Numbered from the stretch's first letter, positions 18,134 through 30,635 are shown. The stretch: 64,000 bases of DNA from Excoecaria cochinchinensis (GCA_947683425.1 CANTUQ010000108.1:62001-126000), one strand, 5' to 3'. Notes: generated from the sequence alone by a model not told the origin. Numbers and translations: made by a program.

Positions 18134-19423
18134 AAACAAATGAATGAATAAATAATAAATAAATAACAATAATAATGAAAAAGAATGGTAAAAATAATAA
18201 TGATAAATAAAAGAATGATGAATAATTAAATAAATAAAAAAGAACAAAAAAATGTAAAAATATTAAATTTATATCTAAGATAACATGAAATAAATAAATA
18301 AATAATAAATATAAAGATCTACATAATGATTAATTAAATATGAACAAATATAAATAAAAGAAAATAAGGGATCGAGCCTAGAATGTTTACCTTCAGAATT
18401 CGGATTCGACGGAGTGAAGATTATGATTGATTTCCTTGCTTTCTTTTGCAAAATTAGAATTGAAGATAATAAAAATTGGAATTTTATTCCAAGAAATAAA
18501 TTACTTAAAAAATTATGAAAGAAAATAAAAATTCTCAAGAAAAAAAATTAATTTTTTTGTCTAAAAAATTATTATTGATTAAAAAATTAATTTTTATATG
18601 AAGAAGAAACAAAAAAAAAATAATGAAAGAAAAATGAAAATTCAAAAGAACAAAAAATGATTTTCTTTATCTCAAAGAAAATAATTGATTAGAAAAAATA
18701 AATAAAAAAAATCTCAAGAACAAATAAACATTTTTTTTTTGTCTCAAGAAAAATTATTAATAAAGAATTTTACTTTTTAACTTTAAAAAAATTTTATTTG
18801 GAGTAGAAAACTCAAAAAACTGTAGAGAGAATTTTGTTGAAGAAGAGAAAATGAAGAAATTAACCTAAAAGAATTCCCAGCCCACCCCCCCCCCCCCCCC
18901 CCATTTCTCTTTCTATCTTTTTCTATTTATATAATAAAATATGGAAAAGCTAATTAAATTAGGAAAAAACCCTTAATTAATTTAAATATTTCTTATCTAT
19001 ATTTTAAAAATGGAAAAAATCATGAAAATCCACAAAAAAAGGGATAAAAAAACAATTTTGGGGCAAAAATCCTGAAAAAAGGCCAGAAATCAGATTTTCG
19101 ACAATTTTGGGCTGATTCGACGCCGATGGCTGTCGGTGGGCGAGCGTTGCGTGCGCCCGCGCGCATGTGCAGGCGAGGCGCTCCTGCGGAGTGCGGCCGA
19201 CGCCCGAATTTTTTTTTTTTTTATTTCAAATTTGACTAAAACACTATAATTTCAAATCTTTTATTTTTATTTTTATTTTTACTTTTAAAATTTTTTATTT
19301 TTTTTGTTCTAAAAAGCATTATTGAGAAGGAAATCATCACTTTCAACCTTTTTGTGAGTGAAAAGGCGTCTAATCATCATTGAATAACTCTGATCTGTGC
19401 TGGCTCAGGACCCGGTGTCTACA
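17747..19423 (-). repeat. Element C, 3' LTR, proximal part (right of element A)
   Basis: It continues 1-456 and ends in GACCCGGTGTCTACA. Read on the minus strand this is the LTR start TGTAGACACCGGGTC. It matches the solo LTR C2 (37520-39531) throughout. It includes a (GAT)n tract near 18095-18132, an (A/T)-rich coding-free stretch, and a run of about 20 C at 18884-18902. The GC-rich U3 segment with 'gacgccgatggctgtcggtggg' near 19117-19140 recalls the CGTCGG boxes of A. No gene is supported. Confidence 0.88.
18095..18132. repeat. (GAT)n microsatellite
   Basis: About twelve GAT units preceded by (AAT)n, within the C LTR. The corresponding place in the other C LTR is a long (AAT)n tract (32958-33047). 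Confidence 0.9.
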
Positions 19424-19442
19424 GTTGCCCGCAATTTTGGGG
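19424..19442 (-). other. Polypurine tract of element C (minus strand)
   Basis: Read on the minus strand it is CCCCAAAATTGCGGGCAAC directly before the LTR start TGTAGAC. It is homologous to the PPT blocks of A and B and fixes the orientation of element C. Confidence 0.8.
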
Positions 19443-19539
19443 AAACTAGTGCACTAGTGCCTAGATGAGCCAAAATTAAGAGAAGAAGGAAAGAAATGCG
19501 TACCTGAGGCAATCCTTACCTTTTTATTGTGTTGAAGTT

Positions 19540-20205
19540 TGTGGCTTATCGCCATTGAGCTATAGCGTACTCTACTACGGCCCGTTCGTAATCATTCTGC
19601 CAACCAACATTCGATTTACATGGCATGCTTTTGCTAACCCCCATTCGGTCTGCAAGACATCTGATCACTACCGTTGAGCTGTAGTGTTATTCAACTGTGG
19701 CTTGTTCGCAATCATTTTGCTGACCACCATTCGGTCTGGCACGGCATGCTCTTGCTAACCCCCATTCGGTCTACAAGGCATTTGATCACTGCCGTTGAGC
19801 TGTAGTGTTATCCAACTGTGGCTCATTCGCAATCATTTTGCAGACCACCATTCAGTCTGGCACGGTATGCTCTTGCTAACCCCCATTCAGTCAGCAAGAC
19901 ATCTGATCACTACCGTTGAGCTGTAGTGTCATTCAACTGTGGGTCATTCGCAATCATTTTGCTGACCACCATTCGGTCTGACACGGCATGCTCTTGCTAA
20001 ACCCCATTCGGTCTGCAAGGCATTTGATCACTGTCGTTGAGCTATAGTGTTATCCAACTGTGGCTCATTCGTAACCATTTTGTTGACCACCATTCGGTCT
20101 GGCACGGTATGCTCTTGCTAACCCCCATTCGGTCTGCAAGACATCTGATCACTGCCATTGAGCTATAGTGTTATCAAACTATGGCTCATTGCCCGCACGG
20201 TATAG
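19540..20205 (-). repeat. Element C 3' tandem array 1, about 120-bp units
   Basis: About five imperfect units of roughly 120 bp repeat 'gagctgtagtgttat...tttgctgaccaccattcggtctgg...gctaacccccattcggtctgcaag'. Each unit is itself a diverged dimer around CATTCGGTCTG. It occupies the same slot, next to the PPT, as the unrelated arrays in A and B. Confidence 0.85.
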
Positions 20206-20960
20206 AATTGTTGACTAGCTATAGCGTACTCTGCTGTGACTCATTGCCTACACGGCGTGGAATTGTTGACGAGCTGTAACGTACTCTGCTGTGACTCGTT
20301 GCCTGCACGACATGGAATTGTTGATGGCTGTAGCGTACTCTGTTGTGACTCATTGCCTGCACGGCATGGAATTGTTGATGAGCTATAGCATACTCTGCTG
20401 TGACTCGTTGCCTACAGGGCGTGGAATTGTTGATGAGCTGTAGCGTACTCTGCTGTGACTCATTGCCTCCACGGCATGGAATTGTTGACGAGCTGTGGCA
20501 TACTTTACTGTGACTCATTCCCTACATAGCATGGAATTGTTGATGAGCTATAGCATACTCTGCTGTGACTCATTGCCTGCACGGCGTGGAATTATTGATG
20601 AGCTGTAGCGTACTCTGCTGTGACTGGTTGCCTGCAAGGCGTGGAATTGTTGTTGAGCTGTAGCGTACTCTGCTGTGACTCATTGCCTGCACGGCATGGA
20701 ATTGTTGATGAGCTACAGCGTACTCTGCTGTGACTTGTTGCCTGAACGGTGTGGAATTGTTGAAGAGCTATAGCGTACTCTACTATGACTCGTTGCCTAC
20801 ACGGCGTGGAATTGTTGATGAGCTGTAGCATACTCTGCTGTGGCTCGTTGCCTACACGGCATGAAATTATTGATGAGCTGTAGCGTACTCTACTGTGGAT
20901 TATTGCATGCACGGTGTGGAATTGTTGATGAGCTGTAGCGTACTCTGCTGTGGCTCATTT
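20206..20960 (-). repeat. Element C 3' tandem array 2, 55-bp units
   Basis: About 13 units of 55 bp around 'gagctgtagcgtactctgctgtgactc' and 'gcacggcgtggaattgttgat'. Unit starts near 20385, 20440 and 20495 give the 55-bp period directly. Short minus-strand ORFs here only read through the repeat. Confidence 0.88.
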
Positions 20961-21470
20961 GATACACTGTATTCACCTTGCTAACCACCTCCGGGCCTGC
21001 ACGGCACATGCCTGCCAACCACTATCCGGTGGGCATGGTGACTCGTTCGTCGTTGTCTTTGCTGGTGCTTATCTTGAACCTTTTTTTCCTACAAAAAAAG
21101 GCAAAACAAATGTGCAGGGTATATAAAATAGATGCGTACCTATGATAGTACATACCTGTTGGGGTCGATGTCAGATGGGTGCCCACTGAAGGATGGTTGG
21201 TTGTTCCCTGGAGAAGGAGTTGTGTATTATGAATATCATCCTCTTGATTGCACCGAGTCATTTTCTGGACTGTCAAAGTACGGATATCATCTTCTTGTAG
21301 AGTTCATATATCATCCTTTTGGATTTTGCCGAGTCTTTTCTAGACTTCCAAAGTGCAGGACACCATTCTCTTGATTGCACCGACTGTGATATACTAGATA
21401 CTGGTCTCCAATCGGAGCCTCCTTATTGAAAAAACCTGAATGCCTCTTGAGAGGGCTCTGTGCTCGTAGG
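20961..21470 (-). other. Element C spacer between arrays
   Basis: About 500 bp continue the CATTCGG/CACGGCA style at first, then 'catcctcttgattgcaccgagtc' recurs two or three times (21235-21385). No gene is supported. Confidence 0.6.
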
Positions 21471-21670
21471 GAGACTTTGAAAACTTATGCTTACTGAGAG
21501 ACTTAAATGCTCACTGAGAGACTTAGATTGCTCACTAAGAGGCTTAAATGCTCACTGAGAGACTTAGATTGCTCGCTGAGAGGCTTTGATACTCAGAGAG
21601 ACTTTAATGCTCACTGAGAGGCTTTGATGCTCACTGAGAGACTTTGATGCTCACTGAGAGGCTTTGATTT
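21471..21670 (-). repeat. Element C tandem array 3, about 20-bp units
   Basis: About nine copies of 'tgctcactgagaggcttTGA' or 'tgctcactgagagactta' lie in a row. This is a third, unrelated repeat in the same 3' region. Confidence 0.85.
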
Positions 21671-23436
21671 TGAGCTATAGTGGAAAATTAGGTTTAAGCC
21701 GTCTGAGAGGAAATTAGATTTGAGCCTTTGGGGAGGAAATTAGAGTTGAGCCTCCTCAAAGGAAATTATATTTGATGTTTCGATACTTGCCTGCAGGCGG
21801 ATGGATTTTAAAATCTTTAGTGTTTCTTAAGAGGATTTTGGTCTTGATTTTAGTTTTTTTTTTGTTTTTTTTTTTGGTTTTCCCATTTTGAATATATTTG
21901 AATTTTCATAGTATGTTGGATTTTCAAGGCCTTGAAAATATCTTCTTCTTTTTTGTTTTGTTTTGTTTTGTTAATTTTGTTAAGAATTTGTGTTCTTTGT
22001 ACATTTGAATTCGGATTTTTGTACACTTATTGTGTGGTGTGTGTAAGAATACATCTTATGATAGAGAAACTTACCTGATTGCCCCTAGCATGGTGTGCAT
22101 GAAGAGGCCTGCTCTTTTAAATGTCCTCTTTAGCACGGGTCTGCGGGATTCCTTTTCCGTGAGGACTTCATCTTGATCTGATTGTCCAGTATGGATGAGC
22201 GTCGATATTAAGCTGAAATTGTACCTCGGCCCGCTCTTGCATCTAATTGCCTCCAACTAAAGTACATGTGGGTAGTCCAGCTTCCCAAAGGATCTTCTTT
22301 TCTATAGATTTGTGTGATTCTGGATTGCCCTCAGCCTGGTATGCTCGGGTAGGCTTGTTCTTCTGGGTGTTCCTCCTCTGTACAGGCCCATATGATTTTA
22401 TGCCGATTACCATGGCCGATAATGTTGAGCTGAACCCATCTCTTGGATCGTCTTTGCGCATGAGGTCTATCCGAACCTTTTTCCTCTGAGTTATATAAAC
22501 AGCAATTTATACAAAAAATTGTGTGTGTGCATGGAATTATATGTGTGAAATATATACACAAAACTATATATAGGAAACACATGCAAAGGATTAATGTACA
22601 AAAATTATATGTACACAACTATACGTGTAAGGGATTAAATGCATGTGATATGTGCTTGTGATATGCATGCTAAACATATGCAAAGATTTATGTGTTACAT
22701 GTATGAAAAAATTATGTACACGAAATGTGTAAAGAATTGCATATGCAAGATATATACAAAGTTCATGCATGTGTGAATGCATGTTGGGCATCGTGAAAGG
22801 CTACACACATGTAAAGTTGTGCAAAGAGAAATGCAAAAAATTGTACATGCGAGATGCATGTGAGATGCAAAAAAGGATAGACCACATCCTAGGTGGTTAA
22901 GGGATTCATTGAGGGTATTGCTCATATTGTCTGATGCCCCCAGTGATCTGGAAGAGTATCATCTTGGCTTAGGAATTTTGACCCATAATCCTTTTTAGAG
23001 AAAACTGTCTCGTGTGCATATTTGCCCCCCGGTCAATGAGCATACGGCTTTTGCCATGAGTTGTATAGCGTCTTGTCTCCAGGACTCTGACTCATGTTTT
23101 GCATTATGCACTATCTACCTGAAGGGAGGTCATCTGAGGTAATGCTGCCTTATCACTCCGAGCATCGGAAGTCATTGTTTTAAAGGTAATGCGTCCCTTG
23201 TGGATTTTCACAGTAGCTTTTCTTTGTGGGAAATGCATCCTTTGGGAATTTATATATAATCCTGTGCCTAATTTTTGCCTGGAATGGACCCAACCCACTC
23301 TAGGGGCTTTTATTCATTTACTTTTTATAGGACAGACTGCCTATTTCTAGGTTTTCACCCTTCCATTTGGCCTAACTTTTTCTTAAAGAGCCAGTCATGG
23401 TTTTTATCTCTAACAACCTTTCATTTTTTTTAAGGG
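21671..23436. other. Element C 3' region without recognisable gene
   Basis: This stretch should hold exon 1 of the antisense gene and the sense accessory gene by comparison with A, but I recognise neither. 22490-22900 is a run of loose 'tgtgtgcatg/atatgtg' repeats. From about 23170 to 23436 the sequence matches the intron of the A antisense gene ('aggtaatgcgtcccttgtgg' and 'attttcacagtagcttttc'). The accessory block is therefore present but rearranged. Confidence 0.55.
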
Positions 23437-23960
23437 TACGGCTGCGAGAAAAGTTGAAGCTACTATCAAAGCCCCCTCCTAGGTAATTGACAGTTATTCA
23501 TTAAGGCACTTCCTTCCAAGATAGTGGTTGTAATCCTTTGCCTCTCCTGATAAAAGTGTTGCTAAATTGGGTGAGGTGGCAGATGAGGACATCAACTTCA
23601 TGTGCTCCTGGCTCCCCCTCTTTGCTGTGACTCTGGATGGTTGTTCGGGATGTGTACCCTTACACAGATTTCATAAGGCCAATTTCTATATTACCGCCCG
23701 CTGTGTTTGACAGTTCGGAGGGATTTAAGATGTTGTGAGGTATTTTCTATCCTTTCAAGGTGGCCCTTTATCCTCTGCTCTCACCTCCAAATATCATGGC
23801 CTGTGGGCATAGCTACCGGTGAAGACTGTCATACCACAGATTGGAGATCGTACCTTTGCTTCTTATAAGGGCCCACAAGAGGTGGGTGCTTAGTCCCACC
23901 GTTGATAATAGGGCCCATCGACTTAGGCATCTAGCTGGCAAGAGCAGCAGCAAAGCTTAG
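23437..23960 (+). pseudogene. Element C: decayed exon 2 of the antisense DUF7745-like gene
   Basis: Read on the plus strand (antisense to element C) it gives LREKLKLLSKPPPR after a splice-acceptor-like region, then a DINFMCSWLPL-type stretch, a SGCVPL stretch, LWA-LPVKTVIP, and a KRWVLSP...SSSKA end with TAG at 23958-23960. These match exon 2 of the A gene in order. Several in-frame stops and frame changes break it. It shows that the antisense gene and its intron predate the split between the A/B and C families. Confidence 0.75.
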
Positions 23961-24194
23961 CTATTAGATTTTATGCATTCAATGAAGAATAATGTTTCCT
24001 TTTTTATAAAAGAACTAGAAAATAATGATCATATGAGTTGAATTGTTATCGTTTCATGCATTTGTAAAGGTTGTGTACATTTCAGTATAATTCTCTATAC
24101 ATGATCATTATCTAACATCGATTCAAAATGCAAAACTACATCTAATCTCATAGTAGATCTTGTAAGCATCAAACTCCTGTCTCCAATCAGCCCT

Positions 24195-24330
24195 CTCGGT
24201 TTTCTTGATTGGACATTTTCTCTCTAGCATCTAATTTTTGCCCAGGGTGCCTTTTTTCGGTTTTCACCCTAACGAGGCGCCCATTTTTAGCAAGGCTGCC
24301 TTTTTTTTGATTTTCGACTCGCGGGGCTTT
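24195..24330 (-). other. Element C copy of the post-integrase GAAAACC motif block
   Basis: On the minus strand it reads GGTGAAAACCGAAAAAAGGC and related copies, matching element A 9795-9930, with the 'tccaatca..gaaaaccgagagggct' end. There is no gene. Confidence 0.6.
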
Positions 24331-24364
24331 TATTCTCTTCTTTTGATTTTTAGTCTTTAGCCAT

Positions 24365-25030
24365 GGAACTTCTTTGGTCTGTCGATGTTGACCAGCTCCT
24401 TGAACTATTTCTTATCGCTGTCTATCAGAATCGCTACCCCCTTGGATAACGACTTCTTAAGAATAAAAGGACCTTCCCATGTTGGCTTGAATTTACCTCA
24501 TATGTCTCAAACACCTAGTCTCGTTTGCTCCCTCTTTCAACAGTTGCCTTCTAACTTTCTTCCCGAATGATCGAGCAAGCCTTTTTTGGTCGTCTAGCAT
24601 GTTCGGCTCCCACAATTGTTATTGCACCCAATCAACTTTCGAAATCTGAGCTTCCATGACTACCCTTAAAGACTTGAACTCCACTTTAACAGGCAATACG
24701 AATTCTGTCCCATACACTAAAGATTAAGGCATGGCTTCTGTAGAGGTTCTGATGGTGGTTCTCTAGCCCCAAAGTGCAAAAGGCAACTTCTCTGCCCAAT
24801 CCTTTTATCTCTGCACCATTTTAGCTAGGATCTTATTGATGTTTTTGATAGCCACTTCAGTTGCCCCATCAGCTCGCTGGCGATATAAAGAAGACTCGTG
24901 ATGCTCAAAGTAATACTTCTGGAGTAGCTTCTTAGTTTCAGCCATGAATTGCACCCCATTATCCGACACAACGTGATGTGGGAGACCATATCAAATTCTT
25001 CTCAATGAACTTGGCTATATCTACATATCA
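24365..25030 (-). pseudogene. Element C integrase remnant
   Basis: The minus-strand conceptual sequence includes a LPHHVVSDNGVQF-like motif, a GATEVA in place of GAVEAA, a KDWAEKLPFALWG match, and the end near 24370 that equals the A integrase end (VNVDRL). Many stops and frameshifts are present. The integrase zinc finger and first catalytic aspartate are missing, because the preceding sequence jumps to RT. Confidence 0.75.
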
Positions 25031-25054
25031 ATTTCTTCCTTTTTTTTGAATTAT

Positions 25055-25640
25055 TAATTTTTTTTATAAGCTTTGTTCAAATCTTGATACTTTTTAGCTC
25101 TTCTCGACTATCAGGATGACGCTGACCAACCAAGTCAGGTGTTGAACTTCATTAAGAAATTTGGCCTCGATTTGTTTGTGAGCCTCTTCTTTGACTTTTT
25201 CTGCCCATTCTGGCCTGAGTTTTCTGAGCTTCTACTTGATTGATCTATGATGGGGGTATGTTGGAATGGTATGTTTGGCGATTCCATGATCAACTCCTAG
25301 CATGTTTTCATAGGTCCAGGCAAAGACATTTTTATTTTTTTTAATATTCTCTCAAATTTTACCCTCTCTTCAGGAGTTACATTAGATGCTATCAAGATTT
25401 TTTTTGGGTTTTTCAAAGTTTTGAGATTAAATGGAGTAGTATCAATTGAATCAATGTGAAATATGAATGAATCATGGTCATGATTATGCATAGTAAAATC
25501 ATCAGAAATATCACACAAGCAAGCAAAATTATTCATATTATTAATGAAACTAGAATTGAAAGCATCATTATCAAATAGTTCCAGAACAGAAAGAACATCT
25601 AAATAACTTTCATCTTCCTTCTTCGCCAACACAGATGTTA
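25055..25640 (-). pseudogene. Element C protease-RT linker and RT N-terminus remnant
   Basis: 25632-25297 reads on the minus strand as the linker found in A (NNFACLCDISDDF..., TTPFNL, ILIASNVTPEER). It then enters the RT start (KLRKLRPEWAEKVKEE) and ends about where A reads RDLNKA. RT palm with YxDD, both RNase H domains and the integrase start are deleted. The protease and G-patch-like segment are also missing between this and gag. Confidence 0.78.
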
Positions 25641-25983
25641 TAGTTGTCGCTCATTGCCATCCTTAGGAACCGTCTTCCCTTCCCACTTAGGCACTTAATT
25701 AGTCTTACTCTTTCCCTTTCACTTTTCTGGGTCAGAGATCTATTTAGAGTCAATCAGATCCTGAATAGCATGCCTCAAGGTCTTGCAATCGTCTGTGGTA
25801 TGCCCGGTGTATTGGTGGAAGGCACAATAGTGATCCCCCTTGTGATTGGGCTGCTCCTGGTTTCTAGGGGGCCTAACCGGCAATGGCTGTAACATCCCCT
25901 CCTTCATTAGCCTCTTAAGGACCCATGACAAGGATCTGCCCAAATTAGAATAATGCCTTTGATTCACTTCTATGGCTGGTGCT
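25641..25983 (-). pseudogene. Element C gag, nucleocapsid part (second unit)
   Basis: The minus-strand sequence includes HYSNLGRSLSWVLKRLMKEG and a zinc knuckle CAFHQYTGHTTDDC with HAIQDLIDSK, homologous to element A 4480-4710. LTR J separates it from the rest of gag. A second, more decayed knuckle lies on the other side of J (about 29990-30150). Confidence 0.8.
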
Positions 25984-25988
25984 TCTAC

Positions 25989-28900
25989 TGTAACGCCCCG
26001 AAATCTACCCTAGTGGTATGTTGGCCGATTAAGGTAATTAGGTGAATTTAATAGTGAGTTGCTAACTTGGACATAAGTGCAATTAAGAAATCAAGGACCC
26101 AATTGTATAAGATAGATAAGTTTAAGTGGCCAATTTGTAAATGTGCATATAAGTTAAGTGAATTGATTTGAATTAATATGGAATAATTAAGTGGAAGAAA
26201 TCAGATTTAAGAGTAATTGGGAAATGGAGGACTTAATTAAAGAAAGTAAATAAGTTTAAGTGACTTATGGTTAAATATGTATGATTAAATTAATGAGGGA
26301 TTAATCAAGAGTTAGTGGGGATTAATTAGGTTAATCTCAATTAAGATTGTGGGAGTGGATTCTAAGCGGAGATTGCTGGAGGTGCCAACTCAGCATTTTC
26401 ATGCAATGGAGGATGTGAGTGGTGGATTCCAGCTGCCAATTTCTTCCTTTGCCACTTCATCTACCTACATGCAATGTAAAGCTTAAGGAGAAAGAAAACC
26501 CACCAGTTTTGCATGTGTATTCAGTCATTCTTTCCTCTCTCTAAAATCTGTTATTCCTTCTTCTTCTTCAATGTGAATTTCCTTTCAAAGTTACCATTTT
26601 GTTCTACAAATTCTGCTGGTTAATCATATGTCTAGCTGGTTCATTAAACTGTTGATTATTGCAAAGGTAAGTGACTAATTATAGTCCTTCATATTCTACT
26701 TCTTCTTATTCTGGAATTTATGGGATTGAGGATTGATTATGGTGTTACAATTCTGGAATTTGGTTGTACATGTGGAGGTGGTTATGATAAAAGAAAAGGA
26801 AAGATGGAGGTTGATGAGTCAAGTATCAAGTGAGCATTGGAGCAAAGGATAGAGAGGTTTGGGAACTAACTATTGTTATGTGTGTGTGTAAATTAGTTTA
26901 TTATGTGACAATTGAGAGATGATATAGTTGAAATATATGGTTGATTTGTGTTGAAATTGATGATTGAATTATTGTGTGCTTAATTTAAGTGTGAACCCTA
27001 GTTAGGAAAAAATTCTGTTTATATGTCACCAGACCTCCATGTAGTGTTTTGGTTATAACTAGAGTTTTAAAACTCCAAATAGAGTGTTTGTAGCGCCATT
27101 TGAACCGTGACACATATACCTATAAAGGTTATAGAAATGGCTCAGAGCTAATTATGGCTCTAAGGTACCTAAAAAAATGGTGAAAACAGCTGTATATCTA
27201 CCTTGGTAGGCTCACTGGAACAGTTTGTATTGTTGATTCATAACTGATGTTTTATACGTCCAAATGACCTGAATCTTGTCCTATTTTAAAGATAACATCC
27301 TAAGAAACAAATTTTAAGAAGGAAGTTCTTCCTAAGAAGGTCGTTTACATGTCAGTTTAGGCTGAACAAAAATGGGTAGTGAAGCAGTCTTGAGGTTTAC
27401 ATTCTGTTTTGCTTAATTTTGGTATGTCACGGTGGCAACCAAATGGTTACCACCGTGACCAATGCCGAGACAGGGCATAATTGCTTGGAATTGGACCTCA
27501 TGGTCACAACCAACCCATTACCACCGTGATCCTTCCCAGATTTGTGTTTTTAGGGTGTTTTTCTTCCCGAAATGCACCCGAACTTCACCATAAGTTCCTA
27601 TAGCTTGTCCAACACGTGTATAACTTTACGAAATAAGTATGTCAATGATATTAATTGTAATAATAGGTAAATGGGGCTATGGCATAATGGTTTACTTATG
27701 GAATTATGTGTATATATGCTTGGTAATTGTTAAACTTGACATGGAAACACAACTAGCTTGAACAAGTGTGAGATTTCGAATGGTTTCCCTTAGGTTAATT
27801 AAAAAGTGCATAAGAATCAATTGGAGCATGTAATAATTATTTGAATATAACTTTTGAGTTGGTATTTAATTGTGTTGGAATTGTTATTTGTTAAGAAGCT
27901 AAAAAGGTAGGAAAACATATGGTTAGAAGCGTGGTTTGGCTAAGAGTGATATTTGAATTGTATTGAGAAGACTTGAAAATGCATGTGAGGTACTTCTGTT
28001 TTACATATTGAACAATGAGACTTGCCCAAATGTTGTAAACACATATGAATAATAAACTAATCAATTATACATCATATATAGAGGATTATCATATGCTAAG
28101 TATTATGACTAAATAAGATGAAGTGTGTGAGACAATTACGTGGATTGCTTATTAAATCATGTGTACATGTGTTTCTTTACAAGTTAATGTGTAATATTAT
28201 GCAATGGTAAGTAATAGAACTTGTACTTATTTATTAACATGATTAAGACCTATGTTATAATATGAGTTTAATAAAGATGTATATATTTAATGAGTGCTTT
28301 CTAGGTCAACGGTATATGCTAGGCATGAGGTGATGCGAGTTTATCTTATGTATCATGATATTGTTTTAAGAAAGTACATGAGCATCTTACTATGCAAATA
28401 TATAACAATATATGAATGAGTTATACCATGCAAATATGTTAACCATGATAGTGAATTATGAAGTGACCCATCTAGTTTGGCAATATAACTCTTATTTGTT
28501 TGAACTTGCTTTTGATGAGGCTTGAAGCTATAGTGTTTGGCTCCTTGAGTGAGCATTGTAATGAGTTCAAATCAAGTGTATATTCTATTAATTAAGATGA
28601 TTAATGGGCATGATGAATTGACAAGATTTAAGTGATAGTATACCATATGGTAATTTCATTGGTATGAAATGCTATATTAAGGTTCATGTATATTTATTCA
28701 ATGAGAATGGTGAATGCATATGAGGAATGTGTTAATGAGAAAATGATGGTAATAACAGAGGAATATATGTTAACATAACACGATTAAGTATTATAAATTA
28801 AGCCTGCGAGTCAAGTAGTGGATAGATAGGCATGCCTATAGGGTCAAAGTGCTGCAGCCCTATGCATTAAATGAATTCGATTCCGTGGGAATCGCTATGC

Positions 28901-29964
28901 GTATAATCCTCGCTGGATTTACTTATATGTGGGAATTCAGTACCTTAGGGTACCTATGCAAAAATATGACTTTGATATGAATACAGTACCTCGGTGGTAC
29001 CTATGCGAAACCCGTTATCCGCGACATTGAGTTGCAGGCAAAGCTTATAATAGTAACAGTAATAATGATATTGTGACCATGAGCTGAGTATCATGCTGAT
29101 GAGAATGTGAATGTGATATGTTATGATTGTCATGCGATGCAGTTATATGGTTATAACTCATCAAGAGGATGTAAGTGTATGTACATGAATATTTGTATAA
29201 ATCAAGTTGCGAATATGCTGAAGTAACATTAAGAGAATATCGAAGTATGATAATTAGGTAAGGCTAATGATAATAATTTGACTATATAAGAATGTTATGA
29301 AATGAGAATGTGAATGAGATGTGTTAAGATTTGTCTTGAATTGCGATTATGTGAATGTGATTCCTCAAAATGAGTATATATGGGTGTGAAATCAAAATGT
29401 AAGGATGTCATAACAATATTATGTGCATGTTGTTGAGTGTTAACAAGGCATGATTGTAGGAGCATTTTTAAAGTGTATATCTATTAAGTATAGCAAAGCA
29501 ATGATGGATGTGACACATAAATGTATGCATATGCTGAATGTGATGCTTAAAGATTAATATGTGTCTCAAACAATTTTACATGCTATGAAATATATGTATA
29601 TATATTGTATTTGTTCCCCACTAAGCGATTATTGCTTAGCATGGATGTTTTGTCCATGTAGGTATTTAAAGATAGTATTTGGAAGACAGTTCGGCATCGC
29701 CAATAGCCAACATATAGGAATCACTGTAGTCGTAGGTCATCTTGTAAAAAGTGTAGGAGGTGTATCTTTAAAGAGAAATTGTTGTAGAATATTATGTATT
29801 TTGTAATATTATGTATGGAAATTCAGACATAGTTGTATGTACATCTGAGGAAATTTATTTATCCTGAATTTTCTTTTATAAAACTATTTGATGGGCATGT
29901 GTTCGAGTTGTAACACTCTACAATTCCTGTAGTGAATCTCTACAGGTGGTTAGGGGGTGTTACA
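25989..29964 (+). mobile_element. Solo LTR J (chromovirus-type), 3976 bp
   Basis: It starts TGTAACGCCCCG and ends GGGGGTGTTACA, flanked by TCTAC at 25984-25988 and 29965-29969. No internal genes are present, so it is a solo LTR left by LTR-LTR recombination. The size and TGTAACxCCC terminus suit the Tekay/Del chromovirus group. It contains a stem-loop near 27427-27462 (GTCACGGTGG...CCACCGTGAC), a palindrome TAGGCATGCCTA at 28827-28838, and the conserved hairpin at 29621-29639. No coding region is supported. Confidence 0.88.
29621..29639 (+). other. Conserved LTR hairpin in J
   Basis: CCCCA, stem CTAAGC(G), loop, (T)GCTTAG, CATGG: six Watson-Crick pairs plus one G-T. Homologous hairpins occur in F1, E and D. 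Confidence 0.75.
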
Positions 29965-29969
29965 TCTAC

Positions 29970-30635
29970 TATCTTTTTTTTTCCTGGGTTCAACATCAAT
30001 TCTTGAATATGGTCTCTCAGAGGAAGATAGTAGTATGTTCTATGCCCTGAATACTGGTGATACGCGCTATACCAATCTGCTCTGTATCTAGGGTGTCCTT
30101 GACTTGGGGCAGGCCCAGCTGGCAAGGGTTATAACTTCCCTTCCTTGATGAGACAGGTGAAGTGCTAAGATAATGGCCTACCCGATATAGTGAGGTGGCA
30201 CCGACTTGTTCTAGTGGCTGGGAATTCTGTAGCCATAATATTTCCCTTACTGTTGTTGTGGCTACTTGAGCTTCCATTTTTCAGAGTATGCATCATCACT
30301 GGGTCTCCACCATCTTTAGGCATAATGTCACATTCTAGAGTAGGCCTCATATCTCCTCTTTGCTCGACTGGTGAAATAAATGGAACATTGCCTCTGGGCT
30401 CGGAAGTAAATAGAAACACTGCAGCCATCGCTGTATGAGCCTTCTTGACTGTGTCCGGTTCAACTTGGTTAAGAGCAGTAGTCGCCATAAGTTGATCTTG
30501 AAGAACGAGAGCCATGGCATCCATTCTTTCCTCAACCATGGCTAACATCCTTTTTTCAAGCTCTTTGTGCCTTCTATCTATCTCTTGGGCAATTAGGGCA
30601 CGAGTCTCTTCAGTCTGTTGAGAAGGTTCAGCCAT
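29970..30635 (-). pseudogene. Element C gag, N-terminal part and first nucleocapsid-like unit
   Basis: It starts at ATG 30635 with MAEPSQQTEETRALIAQEIDRRH, aligning with the A gag start. The capsid domain seen in A is absent. After about 150 codons it passes into a decayed nucleocapsid-like stretch (KEGKL-type, AYHQYSGHRTYYYLPLRDHIQELM; the cysteine of the knuckle is lost) just before LTR J. Interrupted by frameshifts. Confidence 0.75.

Noticed and set aside
18044..18247. Short minus-strand ORF rich in Ile/Tyr in the AT-rich C LTR
   Set aside because: It only translates (AAT)n and (GAT)n repeats and has no conservation in the homologous LTRs.
18884..18902. Run of about 20 C as a functional element
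   Set aside because: Absent from the matching place in C2; most likely slippage or a sequencing artefact.
19540..20960. Direct repeats with regular spacing, considered as CRISPR-like
   Set aside because: Units are contiguous tandem copies without unique spacers, within a plant retrotransposon 3' region.
22490..22900. Alternating purine-pyrimidine 'tgtgtgcatg' stretch considered as a separate mobile element
   Set aside because: No terminal repeats or TSD found; looks like degenerate simple sequence in element C.
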